Both the position numbers and the translations under genes were made by a program. A stretch of 64,000 bases of DNA from Microbacterium sp. AZCO (lineage in GTDB: Bacteria; Actinomycetota; Actinomycetes; Actinomycetales; Microbacteriaceae): contig NZ_CP154857.1 in the NCBI RefSeq assembly GCF_039614715.1, positions 1,116,001 through 1,180,000 of the forward strand, given 5' to 3'. Shown here one piece after another: positions 39,769-50,485 of this stretch. Below the pieces are notes generated by a model. That model saw nothing but the letters and a program-made list of their open reading frames with translations. It made no database searches and was not told the DNA's origin. Each line of letters begins with the position of its first letter. Within the stretch, counting starts at the first letter, position 1.

Positions 39769-41729
39769 TTGCCCGGGTTGGCGGCGCACCACTCCTGCCA
39801 CTGCTTGACAGCCTTCTCGTGGTCCTGGACGTTCGTCGTGAAGACCGTCTCGCCCGTGTCGGGGTTGACCGTGACGAAGTACAGCCACGGGCCGTCGGCC
39901 GGGTGCATCGCGGCGTCGATGGCCTTGTCGCCGGGGCTCGCGATCGGTCCCTTCGGCAGACCCGGGTGCTTGTACGTGTTCCACGGGTTGTCGTCGTCGA
40001 GAGCGGCCTGAGAGGACGAAACGGTGCCGTCGTGCATCTCGCCATAGCCGTACTGCGCCGTCGAGTCCATCTGGAGCAGGCCGAAGGTCTGGTCGTTGTT
40101 CGGGTCAAGGCGGTTCTCGATGACGCGGGAGACCTTGTAGAAGTCGTCTTCGAAGCGCGCTTCGCGCTGGATGATCGAGGCGATCGTGAGGACGCGCTGG
40201 CGATCTTCGACGGGGACGCCCGCGGCGTCCAGCGACTGCACCGTGCGGTCCACCATCTGCTGGATGGCCTGCTGCGCGGTCGTGCCGGGGTCGAACGTGT
40301 ACATCGCCGGGAAGAGCCAGCCCTCGAGGCTGTCGGCCTGGACGCCGTACGCGGACGGGTCCTGCACCGCGGCCTGCAGATCCGGCAGGGGGATGCCGGT
40401 CCCCTCCGCGATGATCGGCAGCATCTGGTCGATCGTCAGGCCCTCCTGAAGGAGCGCCGAGTTCTCCATCTTGTTCGCCGGGTCCTGCAGCGCCGTGAGC
40501 GCGGCATCCGACGTCATCTTCTTCTGCAGCTTGTAGACGCCGGGGTAGAAGGTCGGGTTCTGACCGGTCTTGACGAGCATGTCGTAGAACGCGTCCGAGG
40601 TCTTCGTGACCCCCGCGTCGTAGAGCGCCGTCGAGATCGTACTGCCCGTGTCGCCGGACGAGATCGTGACCAGCGCCTCGCCGGTCGCCTGACCGGCCTC
40701 GTAGTCCTTCGGCTCCTCCCAGCCCATGAACTCGCGGATCTTGTCCTCGTACGTGTTCCACACGTACAGGCCGCCGGCGGCGATGCCCCCGAGGATCAGC
40801 AGCACGATGCCGAGCGCGATCCAGCCGCCCACGCGGCGGCGACGCTTGTTCGGCGGAGGAGGAACCCGGCCGATCTGATCGGACGACGCTGTGCCCATGA
40901 ACAGATCCTCCAGGCTCGCCGAGGGGGCGGCCTCCCGCGACGCGCCTGCCGCGGGGGCGCTCTCGCCCTTCGCGGATGAGGCCTGCGCGGTCGCCTGCGG
41001 GGTGAGGAGATCCTCGAACGAGGCGACCGGGAAGACCGCGGTCGCGGGAGGCGATGCATCCACCCCCGAGTCCTCGGCTCCCTGAGCAGCCGGCGGCACC
41101 GAGGTCGCAGCGGCGGGCGTCTGGGATGCCGGCGCCGCAGCGTCGACGTCGGCGATGGCCAGTGCCGCCGTCGGGGCGACACCGTTCGATGCGCCGACGT
41201 CCGTCGGGCCGGTCGCCGCCTGCGCGGCGCCGACGTCCGTCGGGCCGGTCGCCGCCTGCGCGGCGCGAGCCTCGCGCGCCGCGCGGCGGGACAGGGGCGC
41301 ACCCGTCGCCGCTGCACCCGTCGTTGCAGGCCCGGAGCCGGTGGATCCCTGCACGGCCGCTGAGTCGATGGATGCCTCGACCCGGGCCGCTTCGCTGGAC
41401 GCCTGTGCGGGGGCGGGATCGGCGGACGCCGGAACCGGAACCGGGTCGGTGGACGCGACTCCCCCGTGCGAGCCGGCGGGCGCGGCTTGGTCGTGGGCGG
41501 TCATCGCGACGGATGCGGGGATCGCGCCGCCGATCGGCTCCTCGACGGAGAAGGGCGTGAGCCGCGGAGTTGCGGGCCGGGCAGCGTAGTCGTACGTGTC
41601 TCCGGGGCCGGGCTCGGGGGCAGGTGTGCGGCGCGGACCGGGGATCTCCCCGCCGCGGACCCGCGGATCGGGGAGCTTGCCGAAGAGATCCGCGAACGGA
41701 TCGTCGTACGGCGAGGACGAGCGTGGCAT
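39762..41729 (-). CDS. mltG: Endolytic peptidoglycan transglycosylase MltG with long disordered N-terminus
   Basis: MltG cleaves nascent glycan strands at the membrane and sets their length. A cytoplasmic Ala/Pro/Ser-rich region of about 300 residues precedes a single membrane helix (GGWIALGIVLLILGGIAAGGLYVW). The extracytoplasmic YceG domain follows, with LEGWLFPAMYTF, IASIIQREAR around the catalytic glutamate, and NRLDPNN...DSTAQYGYG. The N-terminal region contains a perfect duplication of AAQAATGPTDVG. At 655 residues it is about twice the E. coli length. It is 2 nt after ruvX. Confidence 0.93.
   Translation of the reverse strand: MPRSSSPYDDPFADLFGKLPDPRVRGGEIPGPRRTPAPEPGPGDTYDYAARPATPRLTPFSVEEPIGGAIPASVAMTAHDQAAPAGSHGGVASTDPVPVPASADPAPAQASSEAARVEASIDSAAVQGSTGSGPATTGAAATGAPLSRRAAREARAAQAATGPTDVGAAQAATGPTDVGASNGVAPTAALAIADVDAAAPASQTPAAATSVPPAAQGAEDSGVDASPPATAVFPVASFEDLLTPQATAQASSAKGESAPAAGASREAAPSASLEDLFMGTASSDQIGRVPPPPNKRRRRVGGWIALGIVLLILGGIAAGGLYVWNTYEDKIREFMGWEEPKDYEAGQATGEALVTISSGDTGSTISTALYDAGVTKTSDAFYDMLVKTGQNPTFYPGVYKLQKKMTSDAALTALQDPANKMENSALLQEGLTIDQMLPIIAEGTGIPLPDLQAAVQDPSAYGVQADSLEGWLFPAMYTFDPGTTAQQAIQQMVDRTVQSLDAAGVPVEDRQRVLTIASIIQREARFEDDFYKVSRVIENRLDPNNDQTFGLLQMDSTAQYGYGEMHDGTVSSSQAALDDDNPWNTYKHPGLPKGPIASPGDKAIDAAMHPADGPWLYFVTVNPDTGETVFTTNVQDHEKAVKQWQEWCAANPGKC
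41191..41262. repeat. Perfect 36-bp tandem duplication within mltG
   Basis: Bases 41191-41226 are repeated exactly at 41227-41262. The duplication is in frame and encodes two copies of a 12-residue Ala/Gly/Thr-rich segment in the disordered N-terminal region of MltG. Exact identity suggests a recent slippage event. Confidence 0.9.
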
Positions 41730-41731
41730 GG

Positions 41732-42201
41732 TCAGGCGGGCTCCTGGGCCGGGGGTACGGGGGTTCCGGGCGGCCGCCCCGTGTTCTTCTCGACATCGAG
41801 TGCCTGCTGGAGCAGCACCACCGCGGCGACCTGGTCGACAATCCTACGAGACTGTCGCTGTGTCTTGCCCGATCCGCGCAGGGCCGAATGCGCCGAGACG
41901 GTGCTGAGCCGCTCGTCCACGAGCCGGACGGGCAGACGGGATGCCTCCGCGAGCGCCTGCGCGAACTCCCGCGCGTCAGCCGTCGACGGCGTGTCGGCGC
42001 CGCTCAGGCTGATCGGGAGCCCGACGGCGATCTCGACCGCGTCGTGCTCCTGGGCGAGAGCGACGACGCGCGCGATCGACGCGTCGTCGCGCGGCACCGT
42101 CTCCACCGGCGTCGCCAGCATCCCGTCGGGATCGCACTTCGCGACGCCGACGCGGGCCCTCCCCACGTCGATGCCGAGGCGCACCCCGCGGCGGAACCCG
42201 G

Positions 42202-42205
<4 letters not shown>
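41732..42205 (-). CDS. ruvX: YqgF/RuvX Holliday junction resolvase-like protein
   Basis: This RNase H-fold protein acts in 16S rRNA 5'-end processing (YqgF) and is also called RuvX. The 157-residue protein has LGIDVGRARVGVA with the first catalytic Asp, VGLPISLSG and VDERLSTVSA. The start is GTG at 42205, overlapping the alaS stop (GTGA). The order alaS-ruvX-mltG-aroE is conserved in actinobacteria. Confidence 0.92.
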
Positions 42206-44862
<2,657 letters not shown>

Positions 44863-44892
44863 GCGTATGGTTCCTCGAGGGCGAGCGATGGC

Positions 44893-44911
44893 CACCCCGT
44901 CATGCGGGGTG
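44893..44911 (-). terminator. Small hairpin between the membrane-protein gene and alaS
   Basis: CACCCCG pairs with CGGGGTG over 7 bp around a 5-nt loop, between the stop at 44926 and the alaS ATG. It may be a weak terminator or attenuator. Confidence 0.4.
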
Positions 44912-44925
44912 CTGCGCGAGCGGGA

Positions 44926-45243
44926 TCAGTCGGTGAGCTTCTTGGCGGCGGTCTTCGCCGCCGAGGCCGCGTCGGCGGCGGCATCCTGTGCGGAGTCGAC
45001 CACCTCGGCGGCGGCTTCCTGCACGGCGGCGAACGCCTCGGCCGCGGCATCCTTCGCGCTGTCGATGGCCTCGCCGAAGCGGGCCTCCTGCTCGCGGTAG
45101 GCGTCGCCCATGCGGTCGGTGAACTCGCCGATGCGGGCGTCGATCTCGGCGAGGAGCTCGTGGCCGCGTGGGTCCTTGTTCACGAAGTGCGCGACGACGA
45201 AGCCGCCGATGACGCCGACGAGCAACCACAGGACGTTCTTCAT
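44926..45243 (-). CDS. Small membrane-anchored amphipathic helix protein
   Basis: The 105-residue protein has a single N-terminal membrane helix (NVLWLLVGVIGGFVVAHFV, residues 3-21) followed by a long Ala/Glu/Asp/Lys-rich amphipathic helix (DSAKDAAAEAFAAVQEAAAEV). A gene of this kind commonly lies between rpsD and alaS in Microbacteriaceae. The function is unknown. The ATG at 45243 follows GAGGAG at about 8 nt; the upstream extension is excluded. Confidence 0.75.
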   Translation of the reverse strand: MKNVLWLLVGVIGGFVVAHFVNKDPRGHELLAEIDARIGEFTDRMGDAYREQEARFGEAIDSAKDAAAEAFAAVQEAAAEVVDSAQDAAADAASAAKTAAKKLTD

Positions 45244-45297
45244 GACACCACTCCTCGGCCGCGGTCGCGGCATCCACCCATCGTAAGCGTTAACGAC

Positions 45298-45327
45298 GGA
45301 GGGCGCCGGGTCACCCCGACGCCCTCC
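45298..45327 (-). terminator. Strong terminator hairpin downstream of rpsD
   Basis: GGAGGGCG and CGCCCTCC pair, and CGGG/CCCG extend the stem past a single mismatch to a TCAC loop, giving 12 bp. It begins 15 bp after the rpsD stop on the minus strand. Confidence 0.75.
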
Positions 45328-45342
45328 ATGCTGTGCTGAGTG

Positions 45343-45972
45343 TCAGCGAGCTGCGTAGTACTCGACGACGAGCTGGACCTCACAGGTCACCGGAACCTCG
45401 GCGCGCTTGGGGCGACGCACGAGACGGGCCTGGAGCTTGTCGAGCTCGACCTCGAGGTAGCCCGGAACGGGGGGCAGGACCTCGGCGTGACCGCCGAGCG
45501 CCGCCACCTGGAAGGGCTCGAGGCCCTCGCTCTTGGCCTTGACGTGGATGAGCTGACCCGGCTTCACGCGGAACGACGGGCGGTCGACGAGCTGGCCGTC
45601 GACGAGGATGTGACGGTGCACGACGAGCTGGCGGGCCTGCGCGGTCGTGCGGGCGAAGCCGGCGCGGAGCACGAGGGCGTCGAGACGCATCTCGAGCAGC
45701 TCGACGAGGTTCTCACCCGTCAGGCCGTCCTTGCGGCGGGCCTCGTTGAACGTGTTGCGCATCTGCTTCTCGCGGATGCCGTACTGCTCGCGCAGACGCT
45801 GCTTCTCGCGGAGGCGGACGGCGTAGTCGCTGTCCTGCTTGCGCTTGGTGCGGCCGTGCTCACCCGGAGCGTAGGGACGCTTCTCGAGGTACTTGGCTGC
45901 CTTGGGGGTCAGTGCGACGCCGAGGGCGCGCGAGAGACGCACCTTGCGGCGGTCCTGGGACTTCGTTGCCAC
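45343..45972 (-). CDS. rpsD: Ribosomal protein S4
   Basis: S4 is a primary 16S rRNA binder that nucleates the 30S body. The 209-residue protein starts MATKSQDRRKVRLSRALG and has the S4 RNA-binding domain LEMRLDALVLRAGFARTTAQARQLVVHRHILVDG. No zinc-binding N-terminal cysteines are present. The start is GTG at 45972 after GGAAGGA. Here rpsD stands apart from the S13-S11-alpha cluster. The 154-bp upstream region could hold an S4 autoregulatory structure, but none is proven. Confidence 0.97.
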   Translation of the reverse strand: MATKSQDRRKVRLSRALGVALTPKAAKYLEKRPYAPGEHGRTKRKQDSDYAVRLREKQRLREQYGIREKQMRNTFNEARRKDGLTGENLVELLEMRLDALVLRAGFARTTAQARQLVVHRHILVDGQLVDRPSFRVKPGQLIHVKAKSEGLEPFQVAALGGHAEVLPPVPGYLEVELDKLQARLVRRPKRAEVPVTCEVQLVVEYYAAR

Positions 45973-46120
45973 GAAGTGTTCCTTCCGATGACGCGGCCGC
46001 GTCTCTCGCGGCTCGCGGACGTATCGCCTGTCTTCGCCCTGTCCGAGCTGCACGTCGGGGCATGCCGGAAGGTGGTTCAGAAGAGAGGGGATGCCCGAAA
46101 ACCCGGTTTCGAGCCGATCA

Positions 46121-46126
46121 AGTCTA
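46121..46126 (-). promoter_or_regulatory. Putative -10 of rpsD
   Basis: TAGACT begins directly after the NUDIX stop codon on the minus strand. It would give an rpsD leader of about 140 nt. No good -35 is seen. Confidence 0.45.
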
Positions 46127-46606
46127 TCAGACGGGGCGGACTTCCCCTGATGAGGGGCGGGATGCCTCGTCGAGCGCCGCGGCGAGCTCGACCATGCCGA
46201 CCGGGTACAGCGGCGGGTCGCTCCGGCGCAGGTCGTCGAGCGACACCCACCGCACCGTCGTGTGGTTGTCGAGCACGCGGAGCTCGACGTCGTCGCCGAG
46301 CGCGTCGAGCGCGGGACTCGCGACCGAGAAGGCGTGGACGACCTCGTGGCCGCGAGCACCGCCGGACTCGAAGATGTTCTCCGTGATCGACAGCGGGCGG
46401 GCCTCGGCGAGCGCGATGTCGAGCTCCTCGACGAATTCGCGCTGGATCGCCTCGCGCGCGGTCTCGCCGAACTCGATACCGCCGCCCGGCACGCGGGCGA
46501 ACACGTCGTGACGGGCCGTGGCGGGATAGATCTCGACGAGCATGCGGCCGTCGCGCACGACGAGGCCGACGGCGATGTTGCGGATGCGGTCGGGCGGGGG
46601 CGTCAT
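46127..46606 (-). CDS. NUDIX hydrolase
   Basis: The 159-residue protein has a complete Nudix box, GGGIEFGETAREAIQREFVEEL, within a single Nudix domain, so it should hydrolyse a nucleoside diphosphate linked to X. The substrate cannot be told from sequence. It starts at ATG 46606, 4 nt after the rarA stop, and is probably co-transcribed with it. Confidence 0.88.
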   Translation of the reverse strand: MTPPPDRIRNIAVGLVVRDGRMLVEIYPATARHDVFARVPGGGIEFGETAREAIQREFVEELDIALAEARPLSITENIFESGGARGHEVVHAFSVASPALDALGDDVELRVLDNHTTVRWVSLDDLRRSDPPLYPVGMVELAAALDEASRPSSGEVRPV

Positions 46607-46610
46607 GTCG

Positions 46611-47993
46611 TCACTCCCCGTCGAGGATGCGGCGGAGCTTGTCGAGCCGTGCCTGCACGTCGCGCTCCTGGCCGTGGTTGGTGGGCTCGTAGTAGCGGCG
46701 GCCCTTCAGCTCGTCGGGGAGATACTGCTGCGCGACGACGCCGATCTCGGTGTCGTGCGGGTATCTGTAGCCCTTGCCGTGGCCCAGTCGTTTCGCGCCG
46801 GGATAGTGCGCATCGCGGAGATGCGTGGGCACGCGGCCGAAGCCGCCCGACCGGACGTCCTCGATCGCCTTGTTGATCGCCAGGTAGGCGGCGTTCGACT
46901 TCGCCGTCGTCGCGAGGTAGGCGGTCGCCTCGGCGAGCGGGATGCGGCCCTCCGGCATGCCGATGAACTGCACGGCGTCGGCGGCCGCGACCGCGAGCGG
47001 GAGGGCCTGGGGATCGGCGAGTCCGATGTCCTCCGCCGCCGAGATGATGAGCCGGCGTGCGATGAAACGGGGGTCCTCCCCCGCCTCGATCATGCGGGCG
47101 AGGTAGTGCATCGCGGCATCCACGTCGGATCCCCGGATCGACTTGATGAACGCGCTGATGACGTCGTAGTGCTCGTCGCCCTGCCGGTCGTAGCGCAGCA
47201 GCGCCCGGTCGACCGCCTGCGCGACGTCGTCGGCCGTGACCGAGACCTCGTCGTCCTCCGCGTCGCTCGCCGCGATGGATGCCGCGGCCTCGAGAGCTGT
47301 GAGCGCGCGGCGCGCGTCGCCCGACGCGAGTCGCACGAGGGCGTCGCGGGCCGGGGGCTCGAGGACGGCGGCGCCCGCGAGACCCCGCGCATCGGTGACG
47401 GCGCGGTCGACCAGCATCCCGAGATCCTCGTCGGTGAGCGGCTTGAGGGTCAGGAGGAGCGATCGCGACAGGAGCGGCGAGATGACGGAGAACGACGGAT
47501 TCTCGGTCGTCGCGGCGATCAGCACCACCCAGCCGTTCTCGACGCCCGGGAGCAGGGCGTCCTGCTGGGCCTTCGTGAAGCGGTGGATCTCGTCGAGGAA
47601 GAGGATCGTCGACATTCCGTACAGATCGCGCTGGGTGAGCGCCTCCTGCATGACCTCGCGCACGTCGCGGACGCCCGCGGTGATCGCCGACAGCTCGACG
47701 AAGCGCCGCCCCGAGGAGCGCGCGATCGCCTGAGCGAGCGTCGTCTTGCCCGTGCCGGGCGGGCCCCACAGGATCACCGAGGTGGCCGTGGCCGTGGCAT
47801 CGGGATCCGCGAGGGCCACGAGCGGCGAACCGCGGCGCAGCAGGTGCGCCTGGCCGGCGACCTCGTCGAGCGATGTCGGCCGCATGCGCACCGCGAGAGG
47901 CGTCTGCCCCTGGAAGAGCGCGGACGGGCCCGCGCTCCCCGACGCTCCGCGTGACGCGCCGGCGGCACGGGGAGAGGGAGTGGGGACGGTCAC
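46611..47993 (-). CDS. rarA: Replication-associated recombination protein A (MgsA/WRNIP1 family)
   Basis: RarA is a clamp-loader-like AAA+ ATPase acting at stalled forks. The 460-residue protein has an N-terminal PIP-like stretch, Walker [15 protein letters not shown], Walker [11 protein letters not shown], sensor 1 ATTENPSF and sensor 2 [11 protein letters not shown]. The C-terminal tetramerisation domain ends in [10 protein letters not shown] and YYEPTNHG. The start is GTG at 47993, 6 nt after TAGCCT, so probably leaderless. Confidence 0.94.
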   Translation of the reverse strand: MTVPTPSPRAAGASRGASGSAGPSALFQGQTPLAVRMRPTSLDEVAGQAHLLRRGSPLVALADPDATATATSVILWGPPGTGKTTLAQAIARSSGRRFVELSAITAGVRDVREVMQEALTQRDLYGMSTILFLDEIHRFTKAQQDALLPGVENGWVVLIAATTENPSFSVISPLLSRSLLLTLKPLTDEDLGMLVDRAVTDARGLAGAAVLEPPARDALVRLASGDARRALTALEAAASIAASDAEDDEVSVTADDVAQAVDRALLRYDRQGDEHYDVISAFIKSIRGSDVDAAMHYLARMIEAGEDPRFIARRLIISAAEDIGLADPQALPLAVAAADAVQFIGMPEGRIPLAEATAYLATTAKSNAAYLAINKAIEDVRSGGFGRVPTHLRDAHYPGAKRLGHGKGYRYPHDTEIGVVAQQYLPDELKGRRYYEPTNHGQERDVQARLDKLRRILDGE

Positions 47994-47999
47994 GATCCC

Positions 48000-48005
48000 A
48001 GGCTA
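48000..48005 (-). promoter_or_regulatory. -10 element for leaderless rarA transcript
   Basis: TAGCCT on the minus strand ends 6 nt before the rarA GTG. No functional ribosome binding site is present. Confidence 0.5.
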
Positions 48006-48037
48006 GCCGCCGGTTCCGACGCGGGCGCCGAGGCGGT

Positions 48038-48067
48038 TTGTCGGGCCGACCGGGGTTTGCGTAGGAT
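48038..48067 (+). promoter_or_regulatory. Promoter of the small membrane-protein gene at 48110
   Basis: TTGTCG (48038-48043) and TAGGAT (48062-48067) are separated by 18 bp. They would start a transcript about 35 nt before the GTG at 48110, leaving room for its GAGGAGG site. It is divergent from the rarA promoter. Confidence 0.6.
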
Positions 48068-48109
48068 CATCCCGGCCCAGGACGCCGTCCGGCCAGACGA
48101 GGAGGCCCC

Positions 48110-48445
48110 GTGGCTGCGGGTGGCAAGGACCGTGACGCGCGCGAATCGCGCGAACGGGCACGCGTCTATCAGGCACGGCAGCAGCTGCACGAGGACCAGG
48201 CCCGTCGCCGTCGGCGCGACAACCTCCTCGCGGGCATCATCGGCGGTGTGCTGATCCTCGGAGTCATCGGCGCGCAGGCGGCCTACTTCACGGTCGGCCC
48301 GGGCGCTCCCGCCCCCTCGCCGAGCGTCTCGCCCAGCGTCGCGCCCACGTCGACGGACGCCCCGCTGCCGACGCCCGAATCGACCTCGACTGACGCCCCG
48401 CTGCCGGCGCCCGAATCGACGCCGAGCCCCACCCCGAGCTCCTGA
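48110..48445 (+). CDS. Small single-pass membrane protein with Pro/Ser-rich tail
   Basis: The 111-residue protein has a basic N-terminus with Arg-rich amphipathic sequence (ARRRRRDNLLAG), one membrane helix (LLAGIIGGVLILGVIGAQAAYF, about 39-60) and an external Pro/Ser/Thr-rich tail. The tail contains a 12-residue duplication. The start is GTG at 48110 with GAGGAGG. A similar small gene often precedes the DUF349 gene in Microbacterium. The function is unknown; a wall-spanning tail is plausible. Confidence 0.75.
   Translation: MAAGGKDRDARESRERARVYQARQQLHEDQARRRRRDNLLAGIIGGVLILGVIGAQAAYFTVGPGAPAPSPSVSPSVAPTSTDAPLPTPESTSTDAPLPAPESTPSPTPSS
48350..48421. repeat. 36-bp near-perfect tandem duplication in the Pro/Ser-rich tail
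   Basis: Two 36-bp units (48350-48385 and 48386-48421) differ at about three positions. They encode STDAPLPTPEST and STDAPLPAPEST in frame. Confidence 0.85.
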
Positions 48446-48453
48446 GGTTTTTC

Positions 48454-48485
48454 CGCGCTCAGACCGGCTTCCCGGCCTGAGCGCG
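48454..48485 (+). terminator. Terminator hairpin after the small membrane-protein gene
   Basis: CGCGCTCAG pairs with CTGAGCGCG, and CCGG/CCGG extend the stem after one A-C mismatch to a CTTC loop. It lies 9 bp after the stop codon, with no U-tract downstream. Confidence 0.75.
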
Positions 48486-48500
48486 GCCCTCCCGCCGTAC

Positions 48501-48506
48501 TAGGCT
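48501..48506 (+). promoter_or_regulatory. Putative -10 of the DUF349 gene
   Basis: TAGGCT lies 50 nt before the GTG at 48557, after the terminator hairpin. The -35 region is not recognisable. Confidence 0.45.
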
Positions 48507-48556
48507 GGTGCGCGTCCATCCCCCGCAGGCGGCGAGAGCCGCATTGAGGTGCAATC

Positions 48557-49816
48557 GTGACTGCCGCAGCAGACCCCACTCAGACCGCCGACGCCGAGCC
48601 CTGGGGCCGCGTCGATGACGACGGCACCGTCTCGGTGCGCGAAGGCGACGACTGGCGCGTCGTGGGCCAGTTCCCCGACGGATCGCCCGAAGAGGCGCTC
48701 GCCTACTTCCAGCGCAAGTACACCGATCTCGCGAGCGAGGTGACCCTCCTCGAGGTTCGCCACCGCCGCGGCGGCGCCTCCGCGGCCGACCTGCGCTCCG
48801 CGGCGAAGACAGTCTCCGCGAAGATCTCCGGCGCCGCCGCCGTCGGCGACCTCGCGTCGCTCGAGAGCCGCGTCGCCGCGCTGACCGAGACGCTGTCCGC
48901 CGAGTCCGAGACGGAGGCCGCCGCGGCCCGCGAAGCCGTCGACGAGGCGGTCAAGACCCGCACCGAGCTCGTCGAGAAGGCCGAGGCGCTCGCGGCGCGC
49001 GACCCCCGCACCGTGCAGTGGAAGCAGGCCTCCGCCGAGCTGAGCGCGCTCTTCAACGAGTGGCAGTCGCAGCAGCAGAACGGCCCCCGACTGCCCAAGT
49101 CGACCGCCCAGCAGCTCTGGAAGCGATTCCGCGACGCGCGCGCCACGGTCGACAAGCACCGCCGCGAGTTCTACGCCGAGCTCGACGAGGCGCACAAGGA
49201 GGTCCGCGACCGCAAGACGCGGCTCGTCGAGAAGGCCGAGGCGCTCGCGCCCAAGGGCGAGGACGGCATCACGGCCTACCGCGAGCTGCTCGACCAGTGG
49301 AAGACGGCGGGCCGGGCAGGCAAGAAGGCCGATGACGCCCTCTGGGCGCGCTTCAAGGCCGCCGGCGACGCGCTCTACGGCGCGCGCAGCGAGCGTGAGA
49401 CCGCCGACGCCGAGGCGTCGCGGGAGAAGATCGCCGCGAAGCGAGAGCTCCTCGAGGAGGCGAAGGCCGTCGCCGACGAGCGCGACATCGCCAAGGCCCG
49501 CTCGCTCCTGACGAGCATCCAGCGCCGCTGGGACGAGATAGGCCGGATCTTCCCGAGGGATGCCGAGCGCGGCCTCGACGACGACCTCCGCAAGATCGAG
49601 CAGGGGCTCCGCTCGCGCGAGGACGCCGACTGGAAGCGCAACGACCCCGAGCAGAAGGCCCGCGCCAACGACATGACGCGCCAGCTGACCGAGGCGATCG
49701 AGAAGCTCGAAGACGAACTGGCCGCCGCCGAGAAGTCCGGCGACAAGGCTGCCATCGCGAAGGCGTCCGAGGCGCTCGAAGCGCGGAAGGCCTGGCTGCG
49801 CGCTCTCGGCGGCTGA
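48557..49816 (+). CDS. DUF349 coiled-coil protein
   Basis: The 419-residue protein is largely alpha-helical and charged, with repeated DUF349 units (WKQASAELSALFNEWQ, AYRELLDQWKTAGRAGKKADDALWARFKAAGDALY, RRWDEIGRIFPRDAERGLDDDLRKIE). The N-terminal 60 residues form a separate small domain (WGRVDDDGTVSVREGDDWRVVG). DUF349 proteins are conserved and cytoplasmic; their biochemical role is not established. The start is GTG at 48557 with GAGGTG upstream. It is monocistronic. Confidence 0.87.
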   Translation: MTAAADPTQTADAEPWGRVDDDGTVSVREGDDWRVVGQFPDGSPEEALAYFQRKYTDLASEVTLLEVRHRRGGASAADLRSAAKTVSAKISGAAAVGDLASLESRVAALTETLSAESETEAAAAREAVDEAVKTRTELVEKAEALAARDPRTVQWKQASAELSALFNEWQSQQQNGPRLPKSTAQQLWKRFRDARATVDKHRREFYAELDEAHKEVRDRKTRLVEKAEALAPKGEDGITAYRELLDQWKTAGRAGKKADDALWARFKAAGDALYGARSERETADAEASREKIAAKRELLEEAKAVADERDIAKARSLLTSIQRRWDEIGRIFPRDAERGLDDDLRKIEQGLRSREDADWKRNDPEQKARANDMTRQLTEAIEKLEDELAAAEKSGDKAAIAKASEALEARKAWLRALGG

Positions 49817-49909
49817 ATCCGCTCCTGTTCAGCGCGACGTCGCGGCGGGTTCTCCACAAGGACACCGGAAGTGCGGTTCCGCGTCGGCGGGGTCGGGCAC
49901 ACTGCCCAC

Positions 49910-50485
49910 ATGACCTCACCGTTCCTGTACTTCCCCGGTGACCGCCTCTCCTCCGCCGAGCTCTCGGCGGCGCGGCTCGACGGCGACGTCGTCGAGCTGG
50001 GCGAGGCGTACATCCCGGCCGATGCGGTCGAGACGATGGGGCTGCGGGCGGGGTCGCTCGCCGGCATCCTGGGCGATCAGCTGGCGGCGACCCACCTGAG
50101 CGCCGCGTGGGTGCATGGCGCGCTCGACGAGCCGCCCGCGCGGCACACGGTGCAGCGCGCCGTCCCGTGGCGCCTGCACCAGGTGGTCGGTCGGCGCATC
50201 GTGTACCGCGACCCGAGCGTGCCGTCGGAGGATCTGTGGCGCATGGGCGGCGTCCTCGTGACGACGCCGCGACGCACGCTCGCCGACCTCGCGCGCGTGC
50301 CCGACGACGAGTACGCGGAAGCCGCGCGCCGGCTGGCCGACGTGACTCCCGGCCTCGCGCTCGATGCGGCGGCGTGGTTCGAGGAGCGCGGACCCGTCCC
50401 GCACAAGCGCACGGCGGTGGCGTTCCTGCGAGGGCTCGCGGCGCGCGAGCCCGTCGGCGCGGCGCAGGGCGTCAGGACGACGTGA
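49910..50485 (+). CDS. Orphan AbiEi-like antitoxin-domain protein
   Basis: The 191-residue protein contains the segment [23 protein letters not shown], matching the TTP-x-RTL-x-DLAR pattern of AbiEi-type antitoxin/regulator proteins, and an earlier [17 protein letters not shown] typical of the same fold. AbiEi normally pairs with the nucleotidyltransferase toxin AbiEii, but none is adjacent: relA follows convergently and overlaps the last 14 bp. It may therefore be a free-standing regulator. The start ATG 49910 lies 6 nt after CACACT and lacks a ribosome binding site. Confidence 0.6.
   Translation: MTSPFLYFPGDRLSSAELSAARLDGDVVELGEAYIPADAVETMGLRAGSLAGILGDQLAATHLSAAWVHGALDEPPARHTVQRAVPWRLHQVVGRRIVYRDPSVPSEDLWRMGGVLVTTPRRTLADLARVPDDEYAEAARRLADVTPGLALDAAAWFEERGPVPHKRTAVAFLRGLAAREPVGAAQGVRTT

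Noticed and set aside
49910..50485. Complete AbiE toxin-antitoxin system
   Set aside because: No AbiEii-like nucleotidyltransferase gene is adjacent on either side.
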